Positions 26,761 to 39,250 of a stretch of DNA of 64,000 nt are shown in pieces. Location: NCBI GenBank assembly GCA_026745465.1, contig JACYXH010000802.1:4005758-4069757 (forward strand), in the 5' to 3' direction. The notes under the pieces are model-generated. The model did no database searches. It was given only the letters and a program-made list of their open reading frames with translations, and was not told where the DNA came from. How positions within the stretch are numbered: position 1 is the first letter of the stretch; each line of letters begins with the position of its first letter. The position numbers and the translations under genes are program-made. Source of the DNA: Lota lota. Taxonomy: Eukaryota; Chordata; Actinopteri; Gadiformes; Lotidae.

Positions 26761-29700
26761 AAACAATTTATAATTTTGTAAAAACAAAGGTCTACACAAT
26801 AACCAGATTCATGTGATCATGATTTTGACAAACAAACAGCAATAACAGGACTGTTTTAATAATGAAATTAAGTTAAAATTAATTATTAACAGGACAGTGG
26901 CAAGAAGTATTGATTTGGTACACTGCGCACATTGAAAATCATCCATATAATTTGTTAAATGTTGTATATTCTGCAACCAAATATTCTGTAGACGCACCAA
27001 TGACGTATACAAAATTCAATACATCTGAAAATGAAAACCACCACATTGTGGAACATTCTTTACGGTTCCCCGCCGAATATGTCTGCATTCCACAACACAC
27101 TCGCTCAGAGCGGGTATCGCAGTGACAACCTAATTACGACAACATTTTGCCAACCGTAGTGGCAGGACCCAATTTTCATGAGGACGTTTTCTCCACACGT
27201 TTTCAACATCAAATGGCAGTGAACACAGTGCCGTAAGGAAGGGAAAACAATAAAACATCCATCGTTTTATACAGCTATGCACAGAACCTTTGTTAAAGAT
27301 AGGGTGAATCTCCAGCCATGCCGATAAATCAAAAATCACTCCTGGTAGTCCTTCAAATACATGCGTTACCAACAACTGCGCGCCAGCCGCAATGTTCCCG
27401 GTCAAGTGTGTATCTGTGTACGTACATTCACGCATCTGTGAGAATATCAGTTTGAAACTAATGTGCAATGCAGAGCTTATCCGATTGGATATGTGAATTA
27501 GAATGTCCGTGGTCACAGCATCCTTATGGACCATGAAATAACAAGCAGCTGTGTGCATGTGTGTCAAGAGACACTGTGAATGTGTGCGTGCGTGCGTGCG
27601 CGTGAATACATGTATGTGAGGGTGTGGTGGGCAGTGCTGCCGAGAGGTTTGTTAACCCCGTCCATCAATGCAGTCTGGGATTCACAGTGGGGCGCGGGAG
27701 GCTTAAGAAGGTGAACAAGACAGTCCATCCCAGCAATACTAATATTGGCCCTTATTTTCTACAACAACAAAAAGCACCGCACCCCCACCCGCAAGCTCCT
27801 CCACACCGCCACTGCTGCTGCCTAGAGAGCTGGTGGACTGTGCGTTTTGATTTGGCCAGCTTTGCCGCTATACTGAGGAGATTACTGAGGGTAGCCCCCA
27901 CGATGCGTTCCTGCAGACCTTCTATTGTAATCACGGAGTAGGCAATGCATGTTCATGTTCCCCCTAATCAATAGGTCACACAGAGTGGACTCTGGTACGA
28001 CCTTAGTCAAAATTATTATTATTATCATTATTATGTATTATAGGTCCTTGGATAAATAACAGTGGCAGATTGAGGTTACTAGTGACTAATGCTATGATTG
28101 AAGGATGATTGGTGATAAGGATGGAGGGTCGTGCTAGCTATGGACGATGAATTATGGGCTGTCCAACTACCACAACTGTCTGACCCACCCCATGACCTAT
28201 AAACCCTGGCACCACGCCAAGGCTCATTTACATGCAGCCGAGTTGAAGCAGGGACTTAACATTGTCTTACAAATCATAACTTAACGCCAAATGTTTCTGC
28301 ATGTAAATTACGTAAAAATAAGACTTGGTCCTGTGTGGCCTCTGACAGGATCTAATCCCGTCGACCACCCAAATATGTTAACAAGAAAATGTTATTCAAA
28401 TATACCCCTCCAGGTGGTCAGTACAAAAGCATAGCAAGTGATGCCAGTGTAAACCGCCCCCCTTTGTCTCAGGCACCCTGTAGCTAAACTTACATGCTGA
28501 AAACAAACACTTAGCACCTCCAAAAATTGCCAATGCCAGGTTGTATTGTCAATCTGGACTATGCAGTCCGGCCCGCCAAAGTGTCACCACGTGCCACCCG
28601 CCCTGGGGCTGTTTATAGACCAGACCTCCAGCGAGTAGTATCTGGCGTTGGGCGTCGAAGGTGTTGAAACGTCCCAAACCCTACCTTAATACCCACTGCA
28701 CTTTATTGGTGTTCCATGCGCACAGTGTGAAGTCATTAAAGAGGAACTCTGAACTAAAACCCTTGTTGACCCCCGGGCCAACAGCAGTGTGGTGGGCCTC
28801 ATGCCAAACCTCAATAATCACCTCATAAGAATATCCTTAGCAGGGCATTATGACACAATCCAGGTAGTGCAGAGATAAAACATAAGAAATGGTTCATAGT
28901 GGACAAAACATTAGCAGAGTCTTGACCAGTATACAAGAATGTGTCCTAAACCATGAAGACTATGGGTTAGAGAGAAGAGGTGGGCTATTTTATTTTGAAG
29001 CATGGGCCTACTGTGCATTTCCGAAGTTTTACATAACAAAACTAAAACTAACTATTACCTTTGTATTATTTAAATGAAGTTATATACTATATTATTGTTT
29101 AGAATAAATTATATAGTACAAAGAAGGAAACAACAACAACGTAGAAGGTGAGGAAATTGAGCTTACACTTGAACACACATAGGTACATTTAAGGCTTTTT
29201 TCCGAGAATCCGTGATGAACACAAGGTTCACCCGGACTAGTTTAGAAACAACTAGGACCATCATTGAAGAAGGCATCAGTGTGAGCCTTCAGACCATCCC
29301 TGTGGCCCATACTGCCTTTATTCGTCAATCCCCCTATTGAGGATGAGTTTGTTTTCCCCTAAGGCCTTGTCCCCCGCTTCAGTCATCACATCAATATCCT
29401 CCAGCCCAGAGACCTGGGACCGGACCACCACCACCAGCCCAGTCCCACCTACCACCCTGCACAGACACCCTGGAACACTGTGATTAACGGCCCTCTGCTG
29501 GGACCCTCCATCCACTCAGCACATTGTTGAGAGGCTCTGAAACAGGACAACAGTTGCATCCCCTTTTCACACTAGGCCTAAGCCCTGTCTGTCAGGCCCT
29601 GGTTAGGGCGCTGTTAACTGGCTAGATTTACAGCTACTAACCAGCGCTAGGTGGCAGGCTGTCTGGTGAAGGGAACACCCCCATTAAATCAAGTGACATT

Positions 29701-30909
29701 TGATGGGCACTTTGACCACGGCGTGGGCCAAGGGATTATCTCACCAGCTTACTTGCAACACTGGCATAATTTGAGATGGCACATTTGAAATGCTTGTTAT
29801 TCAATGAGTCGCTCACCGTTTATCTCCTAGTTGGTTGCATTAATGTGGGCCATGTGTTTTCTTGATCACCTCAATGTGAATCAAGGCACTCTCGTACCAA
29901 GGGCCAAGTGAGAAGACTTGGAGGCTCATCGTTGATCGTCTCGCCAATTTATTGACCTTGCCAAGCGGACGTGTCCCTGGGCTATCATTCCTCCTTGACA
30001 TGGAGGGATCTGAAGACAGTGGGAGCCGCAGACAGGATACTTTCCAATTCAAGGCAATGGAAACTCTGCTCTTCCCATTTAGCAGCTATGCAACACCTCT
30101 TAACTCAGGTTGCTCTTTGGTGGACAGTTGATGTCAAGTCCTGCCTGCGCGAACCACATGTCCTGTAATCGCTATCCATCTTAGACATCCAATAACCACC
30201 AACACTTTCTCAGTATCTGCGTGACTCCAATGTCCAACACGACCGTCAGCACTATTTGACAAAATGTATTAAAAATAAAATATGACAGCTTATTGAGCAT
30301 TTAATTCACCAAACAAGCAAATAAACTGTTAAGCTAAGGCTTTCTTCATATTTTACAAACACATGTTAAACTACATTCTATGTACGCTAAAATAAATGTA
30401 CATACATTCACTTTTCCAGGTCATTGTATTCAACATATTTGCTTTGTTCTTTTTACAGCAACTTTTACATTTGTTTGAAAACAAATGTATGTGGCTGTTT
30501 TGCTTCAAAACTTTGCTTTGAAACGTCCTCTATTAATAAGGTTTGTTATAATAATTAGGACTAAACATGTAGGCCATTGAAGTGACACTGCAGACATGCA
30601 GAGAGTTTACATAAGCCAGATTCTCCGTAAGCCAAAATACTTTTGTGTGTGTAAACATATTTTCTTTAGTAGCTGACCGATATGACTTATGGGTCATCTT
30701 CATCTGGCATTCGCCAGCTGCACTCCGGCACCTCAATTGGAGTGATATATGTCCTAATATCAGGTGGCACAGAGGAGGGAGGAGAAGTGGGGCAGTTGAA
30801 AAGGGAGGTGAAAAGGGCACAGAGGGTTTTCCAAGTGCACAGGGCCAAAGCCTGCACAAGGCTGGTTGAACACAGCTGGGGGAGGGGGGAGGCCATGCAC
30901 TTGACCTTG

Positions 30910-31056
<147 letters not shown>

Positions 31057-31410
31057 CATGTTGACGGACATGACAGAAAAATGAGATGAATTAGAAGGGG
31101 TCCTGAGTTATGGAATGGATTAGTTCAACTGAAAACAAAAAATGTGATACACTGCAAAAACGTGACTGAGCTTAAGTCATGCCCTTACATGGTAGATGTA
31201 TGTCACAATGATAAAACCCCAAATCTTTTGAATGAAAAAAATACAAATAAAATTGAGAAGATTGCCTTAAAATATTTATTGCGCCCTTATAGTCACTTAT
31301 CTGGGTGCTGAATTGCCTGTTGCCAAGAGGTCAGCGAGATAATTACTTGAAAGGTTAAGTAGTTAGGTCAGCCTCCATGCTTTTCATGCCAAACCCAATG
31401 CCATTGTGTG

Positions 31411-31433
31411 CCCCCCCCCCCCCCCCCCCCCCC
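31411..31433. repeat. C homopolymer (23 bases)
   Basis: An uninterrupted C run followed by GTTTTCA and another short C run. On the gbf1 transcript strand it is G-rich. Confidence 0.9.
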
Positions 31434-32767
31434 GTTTTCACCCCCCCTTCTCGAACGGCGCCTCTGGTGTCTTTCAGGTGATTCCAGTCAATTAGAGGTG
31501 TGCTTGTGAATTTCGTTAGTGTTGGGGAAAAAATAAAAAGAAATGAAGGAAGCTGTCAGTCAAAGGGCCACTCTGGCTTGGAATCTGGCCGGCGTCTGAA
31601 TCTCTAAACCTGTATTTGGATGAATAAAAATGAAGGGATTTAGGAGAGGACTGCTTCCTAGACAGACTCACCTTCACTATAGACTGAACAAGGGTTGGTA
31701 GGGGAGGAAGAAAAATAGATTTAAAAGAAAAAATGAAAAATGAAAACCCTGGGACTGAAACAGACTTCTGCATAACAAAAGGGAAGCAAAGGGAAGAAAG
31801 ATGTTGGGCATGGGAGCGAATACATTGTATGACTGAATGAATCACTGTATTTCTATCCGACTCTCCAGCGGCATCAAGAGCGGCCGCAACACAAATCCAC
31901 AGAATTATTCAACAGGGGATTCATACAGATTTGTCTGTTTGATGTGGATCTCACACACAATACCTCAGGGTCAATGTCTTGCAAGAGGCAGAAGACTCAA
32001 TCTACAGCTCAGTGGGGAAAAAAAACCAATGCAAAGAAAAATTGTATGGCATCACAAAATGCTCATGTCCTGCATGGATTAAAAGATTTGGGCCTCACTA
32101 TGCGGCCCGAACCACACCTCAGTGCCAATTTGTCACTATTAGTTACTTGTTAGCAATTCCAATGTTGTGGCGGGATTAGGCAGAACATGCAGGTCCACAT
32201 AGCAGAGGTTGTCATCGGCATACGATGCATTCTGTCTCAAGCCCTCCACCTCATTGATAGCAGAAGTTTCACATGATCGGGAGGGGAAATGATATAACAG
32301 TTATAAAGAATATATAAAGAGAGTACATGGAAATAAAATAAATGACACATTAATAATTTATGATAAATTAAAGTTGAGCTCACATCATTAATACAAACCC
32401 CCTCTGTGAATAAACAGTCCCTTCCGAACTCAGATCATGAATCAAGAATACATATAAAAAAAAGAAAATGTCCAACTGGAATGCATCATGTATATTCTCT
32501 AAATATTTTAAGGTAAGTATTTTGGAGACTTATATTGGTCACTAAACAGTGGGGGGGGGGGGGTGAACTGATTACGAGAATATACTTCTGGAAGAATTGT
32601 AGAAAGGAGCACTAAGCTGAAACATGCCATTTAAAGAGGAGCCCTAAGCCCATCTTCATCTGCTATGACTTTATAGAGGAGCGAGGCAGCGCTGAGCCAC
32701 TGCAACACATGTTCCCTGGCTGCCCCTAACTGGGGTTTCTTTGTTTAGAAAAGAAAAAATATATATC

Positions 32768-32799
32768 CACCCCACCACCACCACCACCACCACCACCAC
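32768..32799. repeat. (CCA)n trinucleotide repeat
   Basis: About ten CCA units, intronic. Confidence 0.93.
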
Positions 32800-33071
32800 T
32801 CGAATCAAGGAAAAGTCTTCAGTCTTCCAAGACTTGTAGGGAATGTTTTGTATTTTTTTTTTCGTATGAGACAACACTTCCTTTCCCAGAACAATTTATC
32901 TCTCTGCTTGACAAGACTGCTAGCTATATTTACCCAACTAAAATTGCAGATGATACACCTCCAGCTGTATCGCTCTGCTAGCGCAATGCCACATGCCCCT
33001 GTCAATCACACAAATACAGAACCTTCAACAATGGAATATGAGACAGAGACGCAGTGAGAGAGGGGCTGGAG

Positions 33072-33201
<130 letters not shown>

Positions 33202-33414
33202 GAGATTCAGACAGACGATGGAGAATGAGAGAGAGAGGGATGCTGAGGAACCTGGTTGGGTCTAATCCATATTTTCCTTCGCTGGTTCTGGCTTGTGTTG
33301 TTAGAGGGAGCTAAGGTACACAACAGACCAAACGGAATTACTAGGCTTTCAATAAGCCGACAGCTGGGACCGGGAGCAACACAGCCCACCCTGAATACTT
33401 CACACAGAAACATC

Positions 33415-33566
<152 letters not shown>

Positions 33567-34560
33567 TCCTCCCACCACGTAGACGTGGGTGAGTGGGGTT
33601 GAAAGAGGGAAAGTGAGATAGAGAGAGAGACCTAGTGGATTTTTGTTTTGCTTAATTTCTTTTTTTTTTAAAGCCCATTTTGATCGGTCTGGCCAAGTAC
33701 AGAATTCAGCCTGGCCCTCGTTCTGTATCAGTTTAGTCTTCCAATCAGCGCATGGACATGGGGATTGAGAGACATTGAAACAAGAAGTGTTTGATGTTGA
33801 ACAAAGAGTTTAACGTATGGTTCCTCAATATTCGTCCTGGATTTTGCCATTTTACTTACTAGTGAATTTGACTTGATATTCAGGATGTCGCGACAGAGCA
33901 GAATGTGGGGGAGAATAAGTGTTGATGTCAAGGATATGAGCGACGCAGGCTGCTCAGTTGAAGTCATGAATCACTGGCAAGGTTTTGGTCATTTTTTGGC
34001 ACAGAGCAAAGGTTGGGTGTGTGGAGGGGTACGGTGGCGGTAGTGAGGGTGGAGGAGGAGGAAGGGTGAAAATGTGTAGCAGATTCCTCTCAGGCCCCTG
34101 GAGCAGCAGTGCCTGTCCATCTTCTCCGTCGGTGGAGGCATTCCCAGGAGGAGGCCAGCACAACACACACACACACAGAGACACAGAGACAGAGAGAGAG
34201 AAAGAGACACAGAGAGAGCGCCAGAGAGAGAAGACCGTGGCGGTCCATGTGTTGCATCTCTCCTCCGGCTGCCGGCTGCTACCGCCGCTGGGCTGCCCAG
34301 CTTCTCTGGGCCCTTCCAAGCACTCTCATTGCAAAGCCATGACGACACACAGGGTTATCCGCCGAGCTGGACTGACTGCCTGGCCCCCCCTGGGACCGAG
34401 GACTAGCAGCGCTCAGTTTACACACACGCGCTGGAGCTCGCACGAGATCAATCACCGTTACCATGGTTACACCGCAAGTAGCTCAGATCTTCAGTCCTCT
34501 ACAACCAGAGAAACAAGTATAGAGACTAGACAAATGACAAGTATGGAGACTAGAGGTCCA

Positions 34561-34699
34561 TGTCTAGATCAACTGGTAGAACAAGGTGTTAACACTGCCA
34601 TGGTTAGGGGTTCTATTCCCACTGGGGGCCACCCTTGCCAATAATGTATGCACTCAAGGTATTGCAAGACATAAAAGCATCCACCAAATGGCATATATA
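34561..34699 (+). mobile_element. tRNA-derived SINE-like element, copy 2
   Basis: Starts TGTCTAGATCAACTGGTAGA (A-box region), then TAACACTGCC and GGTTCTATTCC, which fits the Pol III B box GGTTCNANNCC better than copy 1 does. It ends CACCAAATGGCATATAT. It is preceded by a short direct duplication, ACAAGTATAGAGACTAGA then ACAAGTATGGAGACTAGA (34513-34555). No reverse transcriptase is present, as expected for a SINE. Confidence 0.75.
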
Positions 34700-36046
34700 G
34701 AGAGGGAGTGGAATGCTTAGCTACAATTTGAAGACATCACCCTAAAGAAAAATGATATTTCAGGAAAGGTGATTTGGGATTTAGGAAGGGGAACAAGGTT
34801 CCTTCAAGCCATGGCAGACTTATACGAGACCCGTTAAGAAAATGTTAAATGGTGGTTCGACATGTTACTCCGTCATCACAGGACTTTTTATAAATGACAT
34901 ACAGAATTCTACTTCATTCATATGGAAGCAGCAAGGCTGTAATGACTTCTTCATTTGGTGTCTGCATGCGAGTCGTTTGTGTTGTATTGTGTAATATTTT
35001 TGTCACATTCTAATATTAAGAAATGTAGAAATTAAAGCGAATGTACTTTTTGGACATCACTGTATATTATGCTCCATCTAATGAATACTCAAATATTTGA
35101 GTACCTCTCATAATGTTAGCAAATAAAATAAATATTCTTCTTCTCCTCCCACAGAGCACTGTTTATACAACGTTACTGTCACCTGGAAACATCTGTACAA
35201 CAGTCGTACGACTCCCTGAGACCTATCCCCCACGCCGCCGTGTCAGCATTTGGATAAAAGATGAGCAAACAGCAATCCTGTTTCATTGGGACTTCCGTAT
35301 GATTCAGCAGCCACAAAACAGCCCCATGCACGGCAAGACAGGGAGAGGAATAATATTGACAATGCGAAAGGCCACAACGTTTCTCCATGGAAATATAAAC
35401 CACGCACCTGATTAAATATCATATTACTCCTCAGACACGGGATAACCTGACTCTTTACAACAGCAAATCTGAATATGTTCAACCTCAGGGTCTCAGCAAG
35501 CTAGGATTTACCCAAGTGATGTATTGAAACAAGAGAGATTTGGCAGGGAATAAGTAACTGCTGGAACAGGAGGATCAGAAGAGAGGAATAGAGTATACCG
35601 TTGCTATCTGGCGCTAGGACCTGGTGAATGGTATTACAGAAGGAAGAAACCTATGGATATAATTATCATTTACTATTTTAACTGTGATCAGATTTTTACA
35701 CTAACTTGATAAGAGTGCCTAGCTAACATAAAATGCATGTTAATAATTCAGAATATACCCATTTCATTTAAAATAAAAATTCACTTGCTCAATGTGGTAT
35801 GGATGTATAGCAGATAGCTAAGGGATTTGCAAATGAAACACACAATACGCATTATCCTCCACTACCAAGGTAAATTGTATAAATTACATTAGAGAGCTAA
35901 GGGATGTATAATGTGGCCTGTGAAGCCTTTTGAGACTGTACCTGTGATCAAGGGTTATATAACTCATCGAATTGAGTTAACTTGAAACCGTGTTCTTAGT
36001 AATATGTTGGTTATACATCTGACGTGTGATGTTTGGTTGAACTTAC

Positions 36047-36113
36047 CTTTAATGGAGTTGAGGATGTCCTTGAGTTGGGCGAAGCTGTTGAGCAAAGGGT
36101 CTTGTTCTTCATC
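36047..36113 (-). CDS. gbf1: gbf1 coding exon (residues 33-55, DCB domain)
   Basis: A 67-bp exon on the minus strand with acceptor GACCAG (CAG at 36116-36114) and perfect donor GTAAGT (36046-36041). It encodes DEEQDPLLNSFAQLKDILNS and IK, plus the first base of a Glu codon. Human GBF1 reads DEERDPLLHSFGHLKEVLNS. Entry phase 0 and exit phase 1. It is easily overlooked because the longest minus-strand frame crossing it is in a different reading frame. Confidence 0.93.
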
Positions 36114-38082
36114 CTGGTCATAGAGTAAAAAAAGGAAACAAGGTTTTCACCGCCATACGAGGACATCTGAGGACAAGCTGTGCAAATCCAATGCTCATGT
36201 TTTGCATAGCATTTGATTAAAGAAGGCACAATCTTTTAGATGTAGAGACAAATATCTATTCTTATTCTCAATTTTGCACCCAGATATTTGCGTTCGAATT
36301 TATATTTGCATTAGAAGCATGAACCCCAAGAACAGCTGAAAATGTTCAAATTTAAATCTCATCTATGCACTGGAGACTTTAGTTTTGTCGCCGTTTGCTC
36401 GACAGACCAAACTGGTTTAGTGAGAAAAATAACAAAATGAGAGTTCCAGTGAAATGTTACTAATGTTGAAACAAAAGTGCAATAGTGCAGGTTTAAGGTA
36501 AAACACTTATATAAATACAGTATTAAATACATACCATACCGTGTATACAGATGTAAATGTAAGTATTGACAATTATCTCCTCTGCACTACTCAGTTTCTT
36601 ATTTAAACACAATTACACACAAAGTAAATCTAAACTGCATCTACATATTGCAGGGTTTCACACAGCCGTCCATAGACGAAGCGCAGTACCTCTGCTTAAT
36701 TACCAACTGCCTCTACAAAGAATTTTACTTTACAGAATAAATGGCTGTGAAAAACAATGATGATGACGATGTGTGCGTCGGTTCTTAATATAATATGCTA
36801 TAATACAGGCTGATATAATATACCCTAATTAATAGAAAACATCTATGAAATCATACAGCGACAGAGCTCCGTTCTACCCGATTATGCACGGTATTCACTA
36901 AGGGTGTAACGGTTCTATTCAAAAGAATGTACTACAAGGGATGTCAGTAACCAAGGTACGTGAGGTACCAAAACAAATATATATATATATATATATATGA
37001 CATTCAAAATAACTCACTCAACCCAGAAAACTAAAATGAAACTAATGATATATTCCTTCATCATCGCAGAGACTAACAGAAAATGGTTTAACATACTGCA
37101 AACATTACACGTTTTCTTTATCACCTACTTTCTTAAACATGCATGGCTCGTTTAGTGTTTTGATTTCAGATTGCCGTTGCACAGCGTTGCCCATCAAGGT
37201 TTCCAGTTGTAGATCTTTCTCTTATTTAGATATGTCATAGCCAACCATCAGCTATTAGTGAGTGAAATGGGAGAATATCTAGTTGACTGTGCTGTATGAG
37301 ACAATTTGGCATTTAGACCGCTCCAAGATCATTTCTGACCAATCAGGGCATCTCTTCTGTGATTGTTTGGGGAATCCAACTTGCCTGTGTTATGATAATG
37401 CCCATTTTTAGGGTACAGACCTACACTCCTGCTTGCCTCTATTTCCGAAGCCCCTCCACTAAACATTTTGTGGTGGGTTTGTATTGGCCCCTCTTAAAGT
37501 CATAAAATGTATGATTGAGCCCCTCCAAATAAGTAGGCAGGAGACTTTCAGAATTAAAAAAAGTTCTGTCCACTTCAACTGTCTGTGCAGCTATGACACA
37601 ACCTAGCGTTGTTCAGCTGCCTGGGTGGCGTGGTGAGTGGGAGGGGTTTTGGCGTAGCCGATATTACGATTATTGTAAACAAATAGTGAGGTACGGTCTG
37701 GCCAGCATTTTTTATTTGTTGAATATATCAGTTATAGGACAGGATTTTATTGATACCATTACTATCAGCATTGACTACAGACGCGTTTAGGTTATTTTAA
37801 GCTACAAGCTAGTTGAAATGTTATACATTGCGACTTTAATATAAAAATATACATCAGAATGCATAGGCACTTGAAAACTGAAAATATGTAGCATGTAAAT
37901 GATTCTTCTCATAGAAAAAGCGGTGGTCCGAAAGCATTATGAAAGAATGAGTTGTTAACCAAAATTCAACAGAAGTCAGCGTTTCATAACAGCGAAACTC
38001 ATAGCGATTGCAACACGAAACGGTCAGCTTAACTTCAGAAAGATCAGGGGAAATTTTTTTATTGAGATTGTGATGAAAGTAC
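36114..38082 (-). other. gbf1 intron, no gene
   Basis: A 1,969-bp AT-rich intron with an (AT)n run at 36977-36998. Nothing else recognisable. Confidence 0.75.
36977..36998. repeat. (AT)n microsatellite
   Basis: About 11 AT units in the gbf1 intron. Confidence 0.95.
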
Positions 38083-38178
38083 CAGTGGAGTGTGGGTGTT
38101 CCATCTAGAGTTCCTCTTGATGGCTCCAACTACAGTACCGATCTCTCCTTGGACAATGTAGATGTTCTTGTCCACCAT
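38083..38178 (-). CDS. gbf1: gbf1 first coding exon (start codon; residues 1-32)
   Basis: The minus-strand ATG is at 38178-38176 in the context GCAGGATGG (A at -3, G at +4, a strong Kozak). The exon encodes MVDKNIYIVQGEIGTVVGAI and KRNSRWNTHTPL, matching the GBF1 N-terminus (human MVDKNIYIIQGEINIVVGAI) with few changes. The upstream acceptor is a good pyrimidine tract plus TTTCAG (ending at 38187), leaving eight bases of 5' UTR in this exon, so an earlier noncoding exon must exist. The donor after the last Leu codon is GTACTT (38082-38077), weaker than the gene's other donors. Exit phase 0. Confidence 0.95.
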
Positions 38179-38186
38179 CCTGCCTT

Positions 38187-39150
38187 CTGAAAGGAAAACA
38201 GAGAAAAGTTTTGCTTTATTATACAGTGACTAGACCAATAAGCATCATCAGTTCATCCGCAGTACATTTTCATAAAAACATTGACAGATACCTCAGAAAA
38301 TACATTATACATTATACATTCACTGTTAATCACATGCTGTTATCCAAAGCACCAAGAGTGAATGTATTTAGATACATGTCATTAAGAAGGAGGTAGGGTT
38401 AGGCATCTTGCGCAGGTAGACTGCAGACATTGGGGTTCGAACCCAAAACCTGTGAAATAAATTGCATCATTGTTTGTAATGATGCAGTCCCCTTGGCTTG
38501 CACTCCACCCAACAGGTTAACATCACATTGCAAGCTACGACTTATTTTGGCTGATGAAATACCTGCTCTTGGGTATCAACTATTTTTAGTTTTGAAATAT
38601 ATACCGGTACACACTAATCCTTACCAAATACATATACATTACAAAAGGCCTACAATACATTTACCACTCATTATGAAACTAAATATATTGATCCATTAGG
38701 TAGAATGCATTGAATTGTTATGGCAATTCTCGTAGACACACGCAGACAATAATGCATTGTCCTTATTTCAAGACTAAATACAGATCTGGAGAACAGTCTT
38801 TCTGAGTTTACCTGCATTAACAGGATGATCAGCTGATAAGTAAAATGACGATGCTATTCACGTAGTTCCATTACCATCCCTGCTAACACATAGAATACGA
38901 CATAAACCACACTGAACAGGAGACATACTCATCTAATGTGTAAAAATGCGTTTAGTGTTTACTGATTGCACGTCTGCAATATATAACCAATAAGACCGGT
39001 TGTGTTACTGTGGTCAAGTTGGCAGAACCTGCTAGCTTGATTTCCACATCATATTAGCCTGAATTTCCGCCTCTATCTTTCTAGAGCACCATGGGTAAAA
39101 GATCAACATCCACAGCGAAGGTGTGGTGGTGACAATATTAAATAACTTAC
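38187..39150 (-). other. gbf1 5' UTR intron with dispersed repeat
   Basis: The intron between the proposed noncoding exon 1 and the first coding exon. It contains a dispersed repeat copy (38326-38465). The rest is unremarkable. Confidence 0.5.
38326..38465. repeat. Dispersed repeat copy (TTATCCAAAG ... GGGTTAGGCATCTTG type)
   Basis: Contains GCTGTTATCCAAAGCACCAA, CATTAAGAAGGAGGTAGGGT and GGGGTTCGAACCCAAAACCT. The last string resembles a Pol III B box, suggesting a SINE-derived part. Shares blocks with 39885-40080. Confidence 0.55.
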
Positions 39151-39250
39151 CTGTGTGTGGTTAGTTACTAACTTCAACACAAGATGGAGTCCTGCAGAAG
39201 AACCGCTGGGCTAACTGGCTAGGCTAATTGAACAGGCTAGCCGGCTAACA
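39151..39250 (-). other. gbf1: Candidate gbf1 noncoding first exon (right end approximate)
   Basis: A strong minus-strand donor, CACACAG then GTAAGTTATT, sits at 39150/39151. It is the best candidate for the 5' UTR exon required by the acceptor at 38187. CCAAT-type motifs lie just beyond (CCAATGGG near 39275, ACCAATCGC near 39500). No TATA box is apparent. The transcription start is guessed, so the right boundary is only indicative. Confidence 0.4.

Noticed and set aside
27130-27567. A 145-codon minus-strand frame without low-complexity sequence
   Set aside because: I recognise no family or motif, and frames of this length are expected by chance in 64 kb read in six frames. It is inside the gbf1 intron on the same strand, but no splice sites tie it to the gene.
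38426-38447. GGTTCGAACCC read as a tRNA gene B box
   Set aside because: No cloverleaf or A box at the right distance. It belongs to the dispersed repeat that recurs at 39885.
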